From Candidatus Levyibacteriota bacterium (GTDB lineage: Bacteria > Patescibacteriota > Microgenomatia > Levybacterales > UBA12049), in NCBI GenBank assembly GCA_003173895.1, contig PJMG01000004.1:1-41423 (forward strand): a stretch of DNA of 41,423 nt, in the 5' to 3' direction. A model generated the notes under the pieces. That model did not search any database and was not told where the DNA came from. It saw nothing but the letters and a program-made list of their open reading frames with translations. Of the stretch, positions 23,248 to 32,681 are shown in pieces (the first letter of the stretch is position 1; each line of letters begins with the position of its first letter). Position numbers and translations under genes: made by a program.

Positions 23248-23562
23248 ATGCTCTCAAAGAAATATCGTTTATCCAAAAAAGAAAGGTTAATTAAGCCTAA
23301 GCTTTATAATTACATTTATTTTAAAGTTTTAAAATCAGATTTTGATTTACCCTACCCTAAGTTCGCAGTCGTAATATCTAAAAAAGTTGCTAGAAAAGCT
23401 GTGGATAGGAATAGGATAAAAAGGCAGATTTATAGTTTGCTTGAAGAATTGATAAAAAATAATGATTTTAAAATCCAAGCCGTAGTGATAATAGTTAAAG
23501 CAGAAATTTTAAATGCTAAGAGAGAAGAAGTAGAGAAAGAATTAAGAAAAATTATTGTTTAG
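23248..23562 (+). CDS. rnpA: Ribonuclease P protein component
   Basis: RnpA is the protein subunit that helps the RNase P RNA mature tRNA 5' ends. The 104-residue product carries the family signature AVDRNRIKRQIYS at about residues 50-62 and the FAVVISKKVARKA strand before it. Length is normal for CPR and slightly short for the family. It lies between rpmH and yidD as expected. Confidence 0.95.
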   Translation: MLSKKYRLSKKERLIKPKLYNYIYFKVLKSDFDLPYPKFAVVISKKVARKAVDRNRIKRQIYSLLEELIKNNDFKIQAVVIIVKAEILNAKREEVEKELRKIIV

Positions 23563-23589
23563 ATTGTTTTAGTCTTTAATTATTGAAGA

Positions 23590-23823
23590 ATGACAAATAA
23601 TAGATTTATGAAAAAAGTTGCAATATCTACTATTAATCTTTATCAAATTATTATAGTTGGAATTTTAAATTCAATCTTAGGAACGAGTAAAATCTGCAGA
23701 TATGAGATTACATGTTCTGAGTATGCTAAACAACAAATCAATGAGAAAGGAGTTTTAAAAGGATCTGTTTTAGCATTTAAACGTTTGCTAAGCTGCCATC
23801 CCTTTGGTAAAATTGATAAATGA
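23590..23823 (+). CDS. yidD: Membrane protein insertion efficiency factor YidD
   Basis: YidD is a small membrane-associated protein that assists YidC. The 77 residues contain the family pattern SKICRYEITCSEYAKQQI with conserved cysteines and end with RLLSCHPFGK. An alternative start at 23608 (MKKVAIST) removes six residues and is equally plausible. The stop TGA overlaps the yidC start as ATGA, implying coupled translation. Confidence 0.93.
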   Translation: MTNNRFMKKVAISTINLYQIIIVGILNSILGTSKICRYEITCSEYAKQQINEKGVLKGSVLAFKRLLSCHPFGKIDK

Positions 23824-24662
23824 CCAATCATAATCTCTTCAATATAATTTTGGTTTGGCCCATTACTAATGCTTTAGTTGCCATTTATCATTTATTGACT
23901 TTAATTCATTTTCCCTACGCTTTAGGTTTTTCTATAATTGCTTTAACTGTAGTTATTAGAATAATTCTTTATCCTTTAACTTTCTCTCAACTTAAAACCA
24001 CTCAAAAAATGCAAAAAATTGCTCCACATCTAGATAATCTAAAAAAACTTCATAAAAATGATGCCAAAAGATTACAAGCAGAAACTATGAAACTTTATAA
24101 AGAGCACGGTATTAATCCAGCAGCAGGATGTTTACCGGCATTAATTCAATTACCTATTATTTGGGGGTTATATTCAGTTTTACAAAGTGTAGTAAAGCTA
24201 ACTCCTCATCAAGCAATAGTACAGATTAATCAAATTATCTATTCTCCGTCTCTAAAACTAGCTACTGCTTGGGATCAAAGTTTTTTTGGTTTACCTTTAG
24301 GCATATCTCCCAGTAGTTTAATTGTTAAATTTGGAGTTTTAGTATTAATCGTTCCTTTATTAACTGCAGCACTTCAATATTTCCAATCAAAAATGATGTT
24401 TACTCCCCAAGCTGCTTCTACGGATATATCTGTAACAAATAAGCCGGTTAAAAAAGACGATTTTGCATCAGCTATGCAAACCCAGTCTCTTTATATCTTT
24501 CCAATCATGATTGGATTTTTTTCATACACTCTTCCTCTAGGCTTGTCTCTCTACTGGAATACTTTCACGATTTTTGGTATCATACAGCAATATCACGTCC
24601 AAGAGTTTGAGGATATTAAAAAGCTTTTGAGATGGATAAAAGGAGAAAGAAACAATGGCTGA
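23820..24662 (+). CDS. yidC: Membrane protein insertase YidC/Oxa1 family
   Basis: YidC inserts proteins into the cytoplasmic membrane with or without SecYEG. The 280-residue product is the short monoderm form, without the large periplasmic domain. Membrane segments lie at about 8-30, 36-55, 107-128, 162-186 and 218-250. The hydrophilic-groove Arg is in VVIRIILYPLTF, and the cytoplasmic hairpin (about 60-100) and GCLPALIQLPIIWGLY follow. No lipobox is seen at the N terminus, unlike Firmicute SpoIIIJ forms. It overlaps yidD by four bases and jag by eight. Confidence 0.95.
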   Translation: MTNHNLFNIILVWPITNALVAIYHLLTLIHFPYALGFSIIALTVVIRIILYPLTFSQLKTTQKMQKIAPHLDNLKKLHKNDAKRLQAETMKLYKEHGINPAAGCLPALIQLPIIWGLYSVLQSVVKLTPHQAIVQINQIIYSPSLKLATAWDQSFFGLPLGISPSSLIVKFGVLVLIVPLLTAALQYFQSKMMFTPQAASTDISVTNKPVKKDDFASAMQTQSLYIFPIMIGFFSYTLPLGLSLYWNTFTIFGIIQQYHVQEFEDIKKLLRWIKGERNNG

Positions 24663-25104
24663 TAATATTAAAAAAATAGAAAAAGCATTTGAAGAATTAT
24701 TTTCGCTACTTGATATTCAAAGTAGTTTTGACATCAAAGAAAGCGAAGAAGCACTAAATGTAACTTTAGATACTAATGAAGCGGGAATAATCATTGGTTA
24801 TCATGGGGATACTTTAGAAGCTTTAGAATTAATCATGGGTTTTATAGCAGGAAAAATTTTAGGTCAACCTACTCGCGTTTATTTAGAAGTAGGTGAATAT
24901 AAAAAAGAAAGAGAAGAATATCTAAAAAATCTAGCAGAACAAATTAAAAATCAGGTATTATCAACAGGGGAAGCAGTTCCTCTACCCAACTTAAAAGCTT
25001 GGGAAAGAAAGTATTTACACAATTATTTTAATGATGATAAAGAAGTTACAACTCAATCAGATGGTGAAGGTAAAGAAAGAACTCTTAGTATTCTTCCAAA
25101 ATAA
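24655..25104 (+). CDS. jag: KH-R3H RNA-binding protein (Jag/KhpB family)
   Basis: Jag/KhpB (EloR) proteins bind RNA and, in Gram-positive cocci, help control cell elongation. The 149 residues contain a KH domain with the GxxG loop in IIIGYHGDTLEAL (about 41-53) and an R3H domain (about 100-149, RKYLH and the SDGEGKERTL pattern). The N-terminal Jag domain of the full-length family is missing, so this is the short form. It overlaps yidC by eight bases and is the fifth gene of the rpmH operon. Confidence 0.93.
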   Translation: MADNIKKIEKAFEELFSLLDIQSSFDIKESEEALNVTLDTNEAGIIIGYHGDTLEALELIMGFIAGKILGQPTRVYLEVGEYKKEREEYLKNLAEQIKNQVLSTGEAVPLPNLKAWERKYLHNYFNDDKEVTTQSDGEGKERTLSILPK

Positions 25105-26344
25105 TTTCTCAAAAATCACCTTTTTTCTTTTTTTATTAACTCTTCCAGTACAATTAGGTAAACATTTCTGGCCACCTTTTGCATTTATTTTAGGTCTTAG
25201 AATTGATTATTTATCCCCTACTCTTTTTCTCAACGATTTATTTGCAATTCTTTTCATAGCATCTTACTTAAAACAAATAGATTTTTCATTTTTAAAATCT
25301 AATAAAATTAAACTAATTATTCTTGGAATTACCACCTTTTTAATTATTAATACCTTATTCTCTAAAAGTTTTTTTGATAGTTTTTATGCGTTAGTAAAAC
25401 TTTTTGAATTCACATTTTTAGGTTTAGCGCTTTTTAATTTTTTTAGAAAAGAAGAGCATAAAAGATTATTGTTTTACGGTTTAGCTAGTGGAATTTTAAT
25501 GGAGAGTATTATTGGTATTTGGCAGTTTATAATCCAAGGTTCAATTGGAGGATTTTTTTATTTTTTAGGCGAGAGAAATTTTACAGCCTCTACTCCTGGA
25601 ATTGCTAATGCTTCATTAAATGGAGAGCTTTTTCTTCGCTCTTACTCTACATTTCCCCACCCTAATGTTTTTGCTGCTTTTTTATTTATTTCTATGGCAT
25701 TGATAATCTTTGTTGTTAAAGATTTGCTTAAAACTGATAAGATCATGGTTTTTTTAATCTTAGGATTGGGAATTATAGCTCTTTTTCTAACTTTAAGCAG
25801 ATTGGGTATAATCTTATTTTTAATTTTTGCGATTATTTATTTATTTTTTTCTTTAGAGAATAAAAAGTTAAAATTATTAGTTTTTATTACATTTTTTGCT
25901 TTTTTAGCTTGGATTTTCTTAAAAACAGATTTATTTTATAGATTTACTGCATTTCAGGAAGAAGATATAGCACAACGAGCACAGCTTTTAAATATTTCTT
26001 GGGAAATGTTTCGAATCAACCCAATTTTGGGAGTAGGAATTGGTAATTTCTTGCCAAGTATTCCTAAATTTGCTTCAAATTTTAATAATATACTTCTTAT
26101 TCAGCCAGTGCATAATATTTTTGCGCTTATGGGAGCAGAAACGGGTGTCGTAGGATTATTGGGAGTAATTTGTCTTTGCTTTTATGTTTTAATAAGCTTA
26201 TTTAAGCAAAGAAAATATTTTCTTTTACTTTTATGTTTAGAAATAACTTTTTGGGGGAATTTCGATCATTTCTTTTTAACTCTACAGCAAGGACAGCTTC
26301 TTTTGACTTTAGTTTTGACATATATCTTTGCTAATATTAATTAA
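25061..26344 (+). CDS. O-antigen ligase / Wzy-like polysaccharide polymerase
   Basis: This multi-pass membrane protein (about 427 residues from the start chosen) has ten or more hydrophobic segments and the O-antigen ligase pattern: PILGVGIGNFL in the large external loop, then PVHNIFALMGAETGVVGLLG. Such enzymes join or polymerise lipid-linked glycans on the outer face of the membrane. The frame is open from 25031, but that would overlap the conserved end of Jag by 74 bases; the ATG at 25061 reduces this to 44, and the membrane part begins after the Jag stop. It is followed eight bases later by the flippase, so the two probably work on one glycan. Confidence 0.82.
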   Translation: MVKVKKELLVFFQNNFSKITFFLFLLTLPVQLGKHFWPPFAFILGLRIDYLSPTLFLNDLFAILFIASYLKQIDFSFLKSNKIKLIILGITTFLIINTLFSKSFFDSFYALVKLFEFTFLGLALFNFFRKEEHKRLLFYGLASGILMESIIGIWQFIIQGSIGGFFYFLGERNFTASTPGIANASLNGELFLRSYSTFPHPNVFAAFLFISMALIIFVVKDLLKTDKIMVFLILGLGIIALFLTLSRLGIILFLIFAIIYLFFSLENKKLKLLVFITFFAFLAWIFLKTDLFYRFTAFQEEDIAQRAQLLNISWEMFRINPILGVGIGNFLPSIPKFASNFNNILLIQPVHNIFALMGAETGVVGLLGVICLCFYVLISLFKQRKYFLLLLCLEITFWGNFDHFFLTLQQGQLLLTLVLTYIFANIN

Positions 26345-26352
26345 GAAGGAAT

Positions 26353-27576
26353 ATGTTAGGATTTAGAAAAATTACTCTTAATACTTTCTACCAAATAGGT
26401 GGACGTGTAGTTTCCAGTGGAGTTAGTTTTTTAATTACTCTTTTTATAGCTCAGAAAATGGGGGTTGGTATTTATTCTGACTACGCTAAAATTACCGCTT
26501 ATGTTTCCTTATTTTACCTATTTGCAGATTTTGGATTAAACGCCATTTTCTTACAAAGAGAAAAAGCCTACTATAAACATCTTTTTTATCTTCGAATCTT
26601 AATGTGTGTAGGAATTATAGTGATTTCAGATTTAATTTCCATCTTACTCCCTTATAATGCTCATTCTGCCATTGGTTTTTCTAATTCTGTTAAATTTGGA
26701 ATTTTTCTTTTTTCTTTTACTATTTTTACAGAAGGAATATTAAATAGTTCTTTAGCTCTTTTCCAAAGGAATCTTATTTATAAATATTCTTTTATTTCTA
26801 CAGCTATAGGGTCTTTAGCTACTCTCGTTTGCTTGATACTTTTTACTTTTTATTCCAATTCGTTGTTTGGCATTCTGGTAGCATTTTTAATAGGAGCAGT
26901 TATTGAATCTGGTTTGTCTGTATTTTTCGCCAAAGAGAAAATCTTACCAATTGAATTTGATTTAGAATTTTCTAAGGGAGTTATAAAAGAAAGCTATCCC
27001 ATTGCTTTAATGTTGGTTTTTAATTTAATTTACTTTAGAGCAGACATGCTTATTCTATCCTCTCTTAAGCCTAGTCTTGACGTGGCAGTCTATAATTTAG
27101 CCTACAGCTTCTTTGATTTTTTGATTGCTATTCCTCTTTTTTTATCTAACGTTTTATATGTTTCTATTTTAAGAGACGTTAAAACTTTAAATATCAAGAA
27201 AATAAATAAATATCTTTTAACATTTATAGCATTTTCTTTACCTATCACTATTTTTATTTTTATAGCTTCTCCACTTTTAAGATATATAAAAGAAAGTTTT
27301 GAATTATCTAGTTTGGCTCTAAGAATTCTAGTATCATTCTTACCCGTATTTTTTATGACTAGTATTTTACAATGGATTTTAATAGCCCTTAAAAAACAAA
27401 GATTTTTAGCTCATGTGTATTTATGGTTAGCTTTGATTAATATTGTTTTAAACTATATATTTATTCCTAGCTATAGTTTTGTGGCATCAGCTATAATAAC
27501 AGGAGTTTGTGAAACAATAGTTTTAATTCTTTTGTATTTCAAACTTTGGAGAGAAGTAAAGTATGTTAAATCTTAA
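26353..27576 (+). CDS. Oligosaccharide flippase, MOP/Wzx family
   Basis: This 407-residue protein has about twelve membrane segments across its length and the polysaccharide-exporter opening LNTFYQIGGRVVSSGVSFL, with a conserved-type YSDYAKITAYVSL region after the first helix. Wzx-type proteins move lipid-linked sugars across the cytoplasmic membrane. Next to the ligase/polymerase gene it suggests a two-gene set for export and attachment of a surface glycan. MurJ is an alternative within the superfamily but is less likely given the neighbour. It overlaps the RNase H gene by 14 bases. Confidence 0.82.
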   Translation: MLGFRKITLNTFYQIGGRVVSSGVSFLITLFIAQKMGVGIYSDYAKITAYVSLFYLFADFGLNAIFLQREKAYYKHLFYLRILMCVGIIVISDLISILLPYNAHSAIGFSNSVKFGIFLFSFTIFTEGILNSSLALFQRNLIYKYSFISTAIGSLATLVCLILFTFYSNSLFGILVAFLIGAVIESGLSVFFAKEKILPIEFDLEFSKGVIKESYPIALMLVFNLIYFRADMLILSSLKPSLDVAVYNLAYSFFDFLIAIPLFLSNVLYVSILRDVKTLNIKKINKYLLTFIAFSLPITIFIFIASPLLRYIKESFELSSLALRILVSFLPVFFMTSILQWILIALKKQRFLAHVYLWLALINIVLNYIFIPSYSFVASAIITGVCETIVLILLYFKLWREVKYVKS

Positions 27577-27985
27577 AATTTTTACCGATGGTGGATCTCG
27601 TGGAAATCCTGGCGAAGCTGCGTACGGCGTAATTATTTCTGATCAAGATAAAAAATTGATTGAATTTGGCGTATATATAGGTATCGCTACTAATAATGAA
27701 GCTGAATACAGAGGTGTTTTGGCTGCTATTAAGTGGATAGAAGAAAATGTGAAAGAAAAAATAGATTTTTTAGATTTTAAAATGGACAGCATGTTAGTTT
27801 GTCAGCAATTAAAGGGATTATGGAAAATAAAAAATTTAAATTTAAAAGTTATTAATGAAGAGATTAAGCTAAAACTTTTAAAATTAGCAGTTAAATATTC
27901 TTTTACTCACGTGCCTAGGGAACAAAATAAAGAGGCTGATCGTATGGTGAATGCTGCGCTGGATTCTAAAATAAAAAGCCTCTAG
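27563..27985 (+). CDS. rnhA: Ribonuclease HI
   Basis: RNase HI cuts the RNA strand of RNA-DNA hybrids, for instance R-loops and primers. The 140 residues carry the whole active site: Asp9 in FTDGGSRGNPG, Glu46 in NNEAEY, Asp75 in MDSMLV and Asp126 in EADRMVN. It resembles the archaeal/Bacillus YpdQ-type subgroup rather than E. coli RnhA. It overlaps the flippase by 14 bases, a housekeeping gene embedded in a surface-glycan run. Confidence 0.93.
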   Translation: MLNLKIFTDGGSRGNPGEAAYGVIISDQDKKLIEFGVYIGIATNNEAEYRGVLAAIKWIEENVKEKIDFLDFKMDSMLVCQQLKGLWKIKNLNLKVINEEIKLKLLKLAVKYSFTHVPREQNKEADRMVNAALDSKIKSL

Positions 27986-27986
27986 A

Positions 27987-30638
27987 ATGGATTTAATGCC
28001 CAATAATGATTTATTAAATTTCGATTCTAGTTTGCCAGTTTTAATAATTGATGCTAAGGGAATTATAGGAGATTCTTTAGCTCAAGTATTAAAGAGTTTT
28101 ACTCAAGTAGTTTTAGTTACAAAAGCAAAAATTGCTCAGTCTCCAAATTTAATCATAATTAATTTCTCAACTCATATAGAAAATATTCCAAGCGATCGAT
28201 ATTCAACAATTTTTTTTATACCAGAAAACCAATCGGATCTCATTGATTATTTGCCAAGCTTTTTAGAAAAAGCAAAAGAAGATGATTCAAAGTTGATCCT
28301 AATCTTACCCATATATTTACTTTCAGTAGTTAAAGAATTTAATTTACCCCAAGAACCAACTCTTAAAATAGTTTTAACAGATGAAGTTTTTGGCAATTTT
28401 CACCTAGAATCAGAAATTAATAAATTTTTAATAAGCGTTAAAGAAAAAAAAGAAATAAATCTTCATAACATGGGGTTAAAAACGCTTAGGCCTATTTTCT
28501 ATGAAGATTTAATAGATAAGATTCTAGAAACAGCTTCAAATAAACAAGGTGGCTATTTTGCAGCCTTTCAAAAAGGTGAAATAGCAGAATTAAGCATTGC
28601 TCATGCCTTACAAAAAATAGATCCAAGTATAAAAATTGATTTTTCAAAAGAAGAAGTTAAAATAAAAGATAGAAGTTTCGAAGAAAATGGCTATTATTTA
28701 CTAGATAGCTCCTACCCTATTTTTGAAAAAATTCAAAATTTATATAAAAAAATCTCAACTAAAAATATTAAAATCGCTCATTCTGAAAAAAAAACAGCAG
28801 AATTTTTTAAAGATAAAATTCTAGAAACAAAATCTGGCATAGGACCAGTTTCTTTTTTAACAACATTTATTCTAACCTTTATTTTTTTACCACTTATTGT
28901 AAGTGCTCTGAGTCTTTCTAGCGCATTTTTATTAGGTAGATTATCAATTAGTTCACTTGCGAAAAAAAACTTCAAAAATGCCCAAAATTTGGCCAATCTC
29001 GCCCTATCCTCTTCGTCGTTGTCTCGGTCTTCAAGTAACTTTTTTTTAGATGAGGTAAAAACTTTAGGATTATATGATCACTTTTATTTTATTTCTGAAT
29101 ACGAAACTAGTTTTAATAATGTTTTTCTGATTTTGAAAAATCTATCAAATCAAGAAAATTTTAAAATTAATAATTCTTTAATTAGTAACGCTTTTGTTTT
29201 TCAGGCAGAGGCTCAAAAAATTTTAACCTTAAATTATTTACCTTCACAAATAGAAACAAATATAAATAATTTTTATCAAAATTATTCTAATATATTTAAC
29301 GTGTTAGAAGCTTTACCACAAATTACTGGTGAAAATGGACCAAGGACATACTTAGTTTTGTTTCAAAATAATGCAGAGCTTCGTCCTGGTGGAGGATTTA
29401 TTGGTTCATATGCTCTAGTTAATTTTAAAGATGGTCAGATGACCAATTTTAAAGTTTATGATGTTTATGATGCGGATGGACAGCTAAAAGGACATATAGA
29501 ACCACCATTTCCAATTAGACGATATTTACCTTCAGTTCATTTCTATTTAAGAGATAGTAATTTTGATCCAGATTTTACAGTTGATGCTTATGAAGCAGCT
29601 TTCATTTTAAAACAAGAAACTGGAGTTAATGTAGATGGAGTTTTTGCTATAAATGAAAGTGCTATTGAGAATTTACTTTCAGCTACAGGTTCTATCTATT
29701 TAAATGATTATAATAAAAATATTACTGCTTCAAATTTTTTCATAACAGCAGAAAATGCCAGTGAAAAAAACTTCTTTCCTGGTTCACGTCAAAAAGGAAA
29801 TTTTCTTAAAAGTTTTTTTGATAGTTTAATACAAAAAATTCAGACTGGAGGTATTAACTATGAGAAATTAATTGAGAATATTCTTAACAGTATTAACTCT
29901 AAAAATATTCTTTTTGCCTTTTCAGATAACAACATACAAAGTTTATTTGCTGCTAATCATTTGTCTTCGGCTTTACCTGGCGTTGGTTTAGAAAAGTCTA
30001 ATAGCATTAATGACTTTTTAGGTTTATCTGAAGCAAATTTAGGAGTTAATAAAGCAGACTATTTTGTTAAAAGAAATGTAGAAGAAGAATTAACAATTGG
30101 AGATAATGCTAGTGTGTCTGCCACAGTTACTGTAAATTTTGTTAATAATTCCTCTAGTTGGCCCGGAGGCGATTATAAAAATTATTTAAGGTTTATCTTG
30201 CCTAAAGATACAATTTTAACTGGCGTTAGTATTAATGGAGTTGACCAAAAAATAGTCCCTGCAGTTACAGACTCAGCAATTTATGAAAAAAAGAGTTTTA
30301 TTCCTCCTAGCGGATTAGAAGTTTTTCAACAATATGAATCAGATAAAAATATTTATGGCTTTTTAGTAATAGTGCCTAAAATGCAATCATCTAAAATTAC
30401 TATTTCCTATGTCCTAAATCAAAAGGTAGATCTTACAGCTTCCGTCTTAAATTATGGACTTTATTACTATAAACAGTCAGGTACAGGAATTTATCCTTTT
30501 ACTTTAAAAATTAATTTTCCAACAAACTACTCTACTTTAAGTTTACCGACAGCGTCTAAATTTACTGGACATCAGGTAATTCTTAATCAACAAATTTATC
30601 AAGATCAAAAATATAATTTTTCCTTTAGAAAAAATTAA
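27987..30638 (+). CDS. DUF4012 domain surface-associated protein
   Basis: The 883-residue protein has an N-terminal region resembling a nucleotide-binding Rossmann fold (about 14-240, VLIIDAKGIIGDSLAQVL and strand/helix alternation), a charged linker, one membrane segment (about 285-310), and a large outer part. The DUF4012 core lies near 440-560, with GPRTYLVLFQNNAELRPGG and FIGSYALVNFKDG. DUF4012 proteins are common in monoderms and CPR near exopolysaccharide genes; their biochemical role is not established. It follows rnhA after one base, is the last gene of the run, and overlaps the convergent membrane gene by 14 bases. A start at 27996 (MPNNDLL) is possible. Confidence 0.85.
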   Translation: MDLMPNNDLLNFDSSLPVLIIDAKGIIGDSLAQVLKSFTQVVLVTKAKIAQSPNLIIINFSTHIENIPSDRYSTIFFIPENQSDLIDYLPSFLEKAKEDDSKLILILPIYLLSVVKEFNLPQEPTLKIVLTDEVFGNFHLESEINKFLISVKEKKEINLHNMGLKTLRPIFYEDLIDKILETASNKQGGYFAAFQKGEIAELSIAHALQKIDPSIKIDFSKEEVKIKDRSFEENGYYLLDSSYPIFEKIQNLYKKISTKNIKIAHSEKKTAEFFKDKILETKSGIGPVSFLTTFILTFIFLPLIVSALSLSSAFLLGRLSISSLAKKNFKNAQNLANLALSSSSLSRSSSNFFLDEVKTLGLYDHFYFISEYETSFNNVFLILKNLSNQENFKINNSLISNAFVFQAEAQKILTLNYLPSQIETNINNFYQNYSNIFNVLEALPQITGENGPRTYLVLFQNNAELRPGGGFIGSYALVNFKDGQMTNFKVYDVYDADGQLKGHIEPPFPIRRYLPSVHFYLRDSNFDPDFTVDAYEAAFILKQETGVNVDGVFAINESAIENLLSATGSIYLNDYNKNITASNFFITAENASEKNFFPGSRQKGNFLKSFFDSLIQKIQTGGINYEKLIENILNSINSKNILFAFSDNNIQSLFAANHLSSALPGVGLEKSNSINDFLGLSEANLGVNKADYFVKRNVEEELTIGDNASVSATVTVNFVNNSSSWPGGDYKNYLRFILPKDTILTGVSINGVDQKIVPAVTDSAIYEKKSFIPPSGLEVFQQYESDKNIYGFLVIVPKMQSSKITISYVLNQKVDLTASVLNYGLYYYKQSGTGIYPFTLKINFPTNYSTLSLPTASKFTGHQVILNQQIYQDQKYNFSFRKN

Positions 30639-31398
30639 AAATCTCAATTATTCCAAAGACACCAATTCCTAAGAAAAATGCACCTCCAATTAAATCAAAA
30701 ACATTAAATTCTACTATACGCCTTAATAGTTTTTCATTAATTAATATTAGAGAAGTTAGTATAAAATGTCCTAATAAAACACCAACTGAAAAACTAGTGA
30801 TATTTAAAATGTTAAAAAGTGGAATATATCCTGCAAAATCATCAATTCCTAATATAAATGGCAATTTAATAGAAAATAAAAAAGTATTTATACTACTTGT
30901 TTTTATGATTTCTAAACTTTTAGTTTCTTCTGAGGTTTTAATCCATGTTAATTTAAGAATTTTTTTAGTCTTTAGAAAAGTTAATAAGTTTTTGCTGCCT
31001 AAAAAAATTAAAAATCCACTTGCTATTAAAACGCTTAGAGCTAAAAGTATTTTTACATTTTTAATAAAAGCCCAAATAAACACAACTAAAAACATCCCTG
31101 CTCCATTTCCTAAACTCGTGCCAAGTGTAAAAAGTCCCAAATCAGAAGATTTTTTATGATTTTTAATAAAACTGCCTGAAAAAACTACAAAATCAACAGA
31201 GGTTTTAAGATAAATAAAAATACCAAAAAGTATATCTACAGGAATTAATTTAATGATAATTTGATTTTGGACATTAAAAATATTAGCAATATTTATTACT
31301 CCAAATAAAATTAAACTTAAAGCTAAAAAAGTCAATAAGTTTAAAAAAAGAATTAATTTTTTTTTACTTTTGGCATAAGATACATTTTGGATCATCAC
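30625..31398 (-). CDS. Polytopic membrane protein, LysE/TerC/CadD-like two-repeat transporter
   Basis: This 257-residue protein has about six to seven membrane segments in two related halves. Each half has a buried acidic motif, TSVDFVVFSG (about 67-76) and LGIDDFAGYIPL (about 182-193), which recalls the two-repeat, metal or amino-acid exporters of the LysE/TerC/CadD group. The assignment is by pattern only. The start overlaps the end of the endonuclease III gene by 35 bases, so it is last in the valS run; its 3' end overlaps the convergent DUF4012 gene. Confidence 0.65.
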   Translation of the reverse strand: MMIQNVSYAKSKKKLILFLNLLTFLALSLILFGVINIANIFNVQNQIIIKLIPVDILFGIFIYLKTSVDFVVFSGSFIKNHKKSSDLGLFTLGTSLGNGAGMFLVVFIWAFIKNVKILLALSVLIASGFLIFLGSKNLLTFLKTKKILKLTWIKTSEETKSLEIIKTSSINTFLFSIKLPFILGIDDFAGYIPLFNILNITSFSVGVLLGHFILTSLILINEKLLRRIVEFNVFDLIGGAFFLGIGVFGIIEIFNFF

Positions 31399-32068
31399 AT
31401 ATAATTCTAGAAGCTTTAGCCATTCTCATATTTCGACCATGTTCGATTAGAAGATATGTGAGTTTAAACCAATCTGTCTGTGGGAAAAGTTTCATTAGGT
31501 CCTGTTCGATTTTATCAGGATCTGTATTTTTAGTGAATCCTAAAAGCTGTGCCTGTTTTCGTACATGCGTATCCACAGCAATTCCCTCATAAATACCATA
31601 AGCATTACCTAAAAATACGTTAGCCGTTTTGCGCCCTACTCCTGGTATCTTGGTTAATTCATCAATAGTTTTAGGAAGAATTCCCTGACAAATATCTAAA
31701 ACATATTTAGCGGCATTTTGTAAACTTTTTGCTTTATTGTGATAAAAACCGGTTGATTTTATATCTTGTTCTAATTCAGCAAGTGGTATATAAGCAAAAT
31801 TGACTATCTCAATTATTTCTTCTTTGCTTAAGTCCTTTATTCTTGTTTCATATTCTTTATACTTTTCTTTTAACTCTGCCCGACTTTTTTTATATTTGGG
31901 AAAAACTACAGAGGTTACTTCATTAACTTTTTTATCTGTACATTGAGCCGATAAAATAATGGAAGTTAAAAGTTCAAAATTATTACCCCACTTAAGAATC
32001 ATTTTGGCATTTGGGTAGTGCTTTTCTAAAAGTTTAAAGATTTCTTGGGCTTTATCTTTAGTTATCAT
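31364..32068 (-). CDS. nth: Endonuclease III, with atypical iron-sulfur site
   Basis: Endonuclease III removes oxidised pyrimidines and nicks the abasic site. The 234-residue product has the helix-hairpin-helix IPGVGRKTANV with catalytic Lys147, and catalytic Asp166 in VDTHV. The family's cluster-binding pattern after HGR is C-x6-C-x2-C-x5-C; here the residue after HGRNM is Arg rather than Cys, and only three cysteines (224, 229, 232, in ICDDPKCILC) remain before a stop two residues later. The 4Fe-4S cluster is therefore altered or absent. It overlaps the TPR-like gene by ATGA and sits in the valS operon. Confidence 0.93.
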   Translation of the reverse strand: MITKDKAQEIFKLLEKHYPNAKMILKWGNNFELLTSIILSAQCTDKKVNEVTSVVFPKYKKSRAELKEKYKEYETRIKDLSKEEIIEIVNFAYIPLAELEQDIKSTGFYHNKAKSLQNAAKYVLDICQGILPKTIDELTKIPGVGRKTANVFLGNAYGIYEGIAVDTHVRKQAQLLGFTKNTDPDKIEQDLMKLFPQTDWFKLTYLLIEHGRNMRMAKASRIICDDPKCILCQK

Positions 32069-32676
32069 AAATTAATAATAGGCTTTAATTTTAAAATTTT
32101 TTCATCATTGGGGTCAAGGTTTATAGCATTCTGCAAATAATTTCTAGCTAGATTATAATCCTTAAACTCGTAAGCTAAAACAGCACCTTTTAAATACAAA
32201 TATTTAAAATCATTATACTGTGCTATTTCAGTCTGGGTTTGTGAAAGTTCTTTTTGCAAAATTAAATAATTATTTTTATTAGTTTGGATATTTACTAAGA
32301 GTTTATTTCCGATAAAAAAACTGCCTATTATTCCCAAAACTGCCATTAGAAACACTAAAAATGAAGCTGAAAACGCTTCGGGAATAAATCGTTTATTCTT
32401 CGGGAATAAATTTCGGGGAATGTTCAATATTTTAAATTGTGTTTTATCTTGTTTATGGGGTCCTGCCTTTTGTTTATTCTCAACTTTAACTGAAGTTAGA
32501 GATGATGCAACCCCGCTATTTATTCTCTCCACGTTCTTCTCTCCTATGTTTGTGTTCTCCTTTACTTTATGACTATGACTTGCGTTAACTAATTTAGTAT
32601 TTTTAATTTCCTGTTCTCGTTGAGATCTTCTTATAGAGTGTTTAAATTTTTTAGGTTTAAGTATTTTCTTAGCCAT
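32065..32676 (-). CDS. Single-pass membrane protein with TPR-like C terminus, function unknown
   Basis: This 203-residue protein has a basic, disordered N-terminal third (about 1-85, many Lys/Arg/Ser), one membrane segment (about 103-125), a short coiled coil (about 128-150) and a C-terminal TPR-like pair (YLKGAVLAYEFKDYNLARNY, then LQNAINLDPNDEKILKL). TPR units bind other proteins, here outside or at the membrane surface. It lies between valS (5-base gap) and nth (ATGA overlap), so it is co-transcribed with housekeeping genes, which gives no clue to its role. Confidence 0.75.
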   Translation of the reverse strand: MAKKILKPKKFKHSIRRSQREQEIKNTKLVNASHSHKVKENTNIGEKNVERINSGVASSLTSVKVENKQKAGPHKQDKTQFKILNIPRNLFPKNKRFIPEAFSASFLVFLMAVLGIIGSFFIGNKLLVNIQTNKNNYLILQKELSQTQTEIAQYNDFKYLYLKGAVLAYEFKDYNLARNYLQNAINLDPNDEKILKLKPIINL

Positions 32677-32681
32677 TAAAA

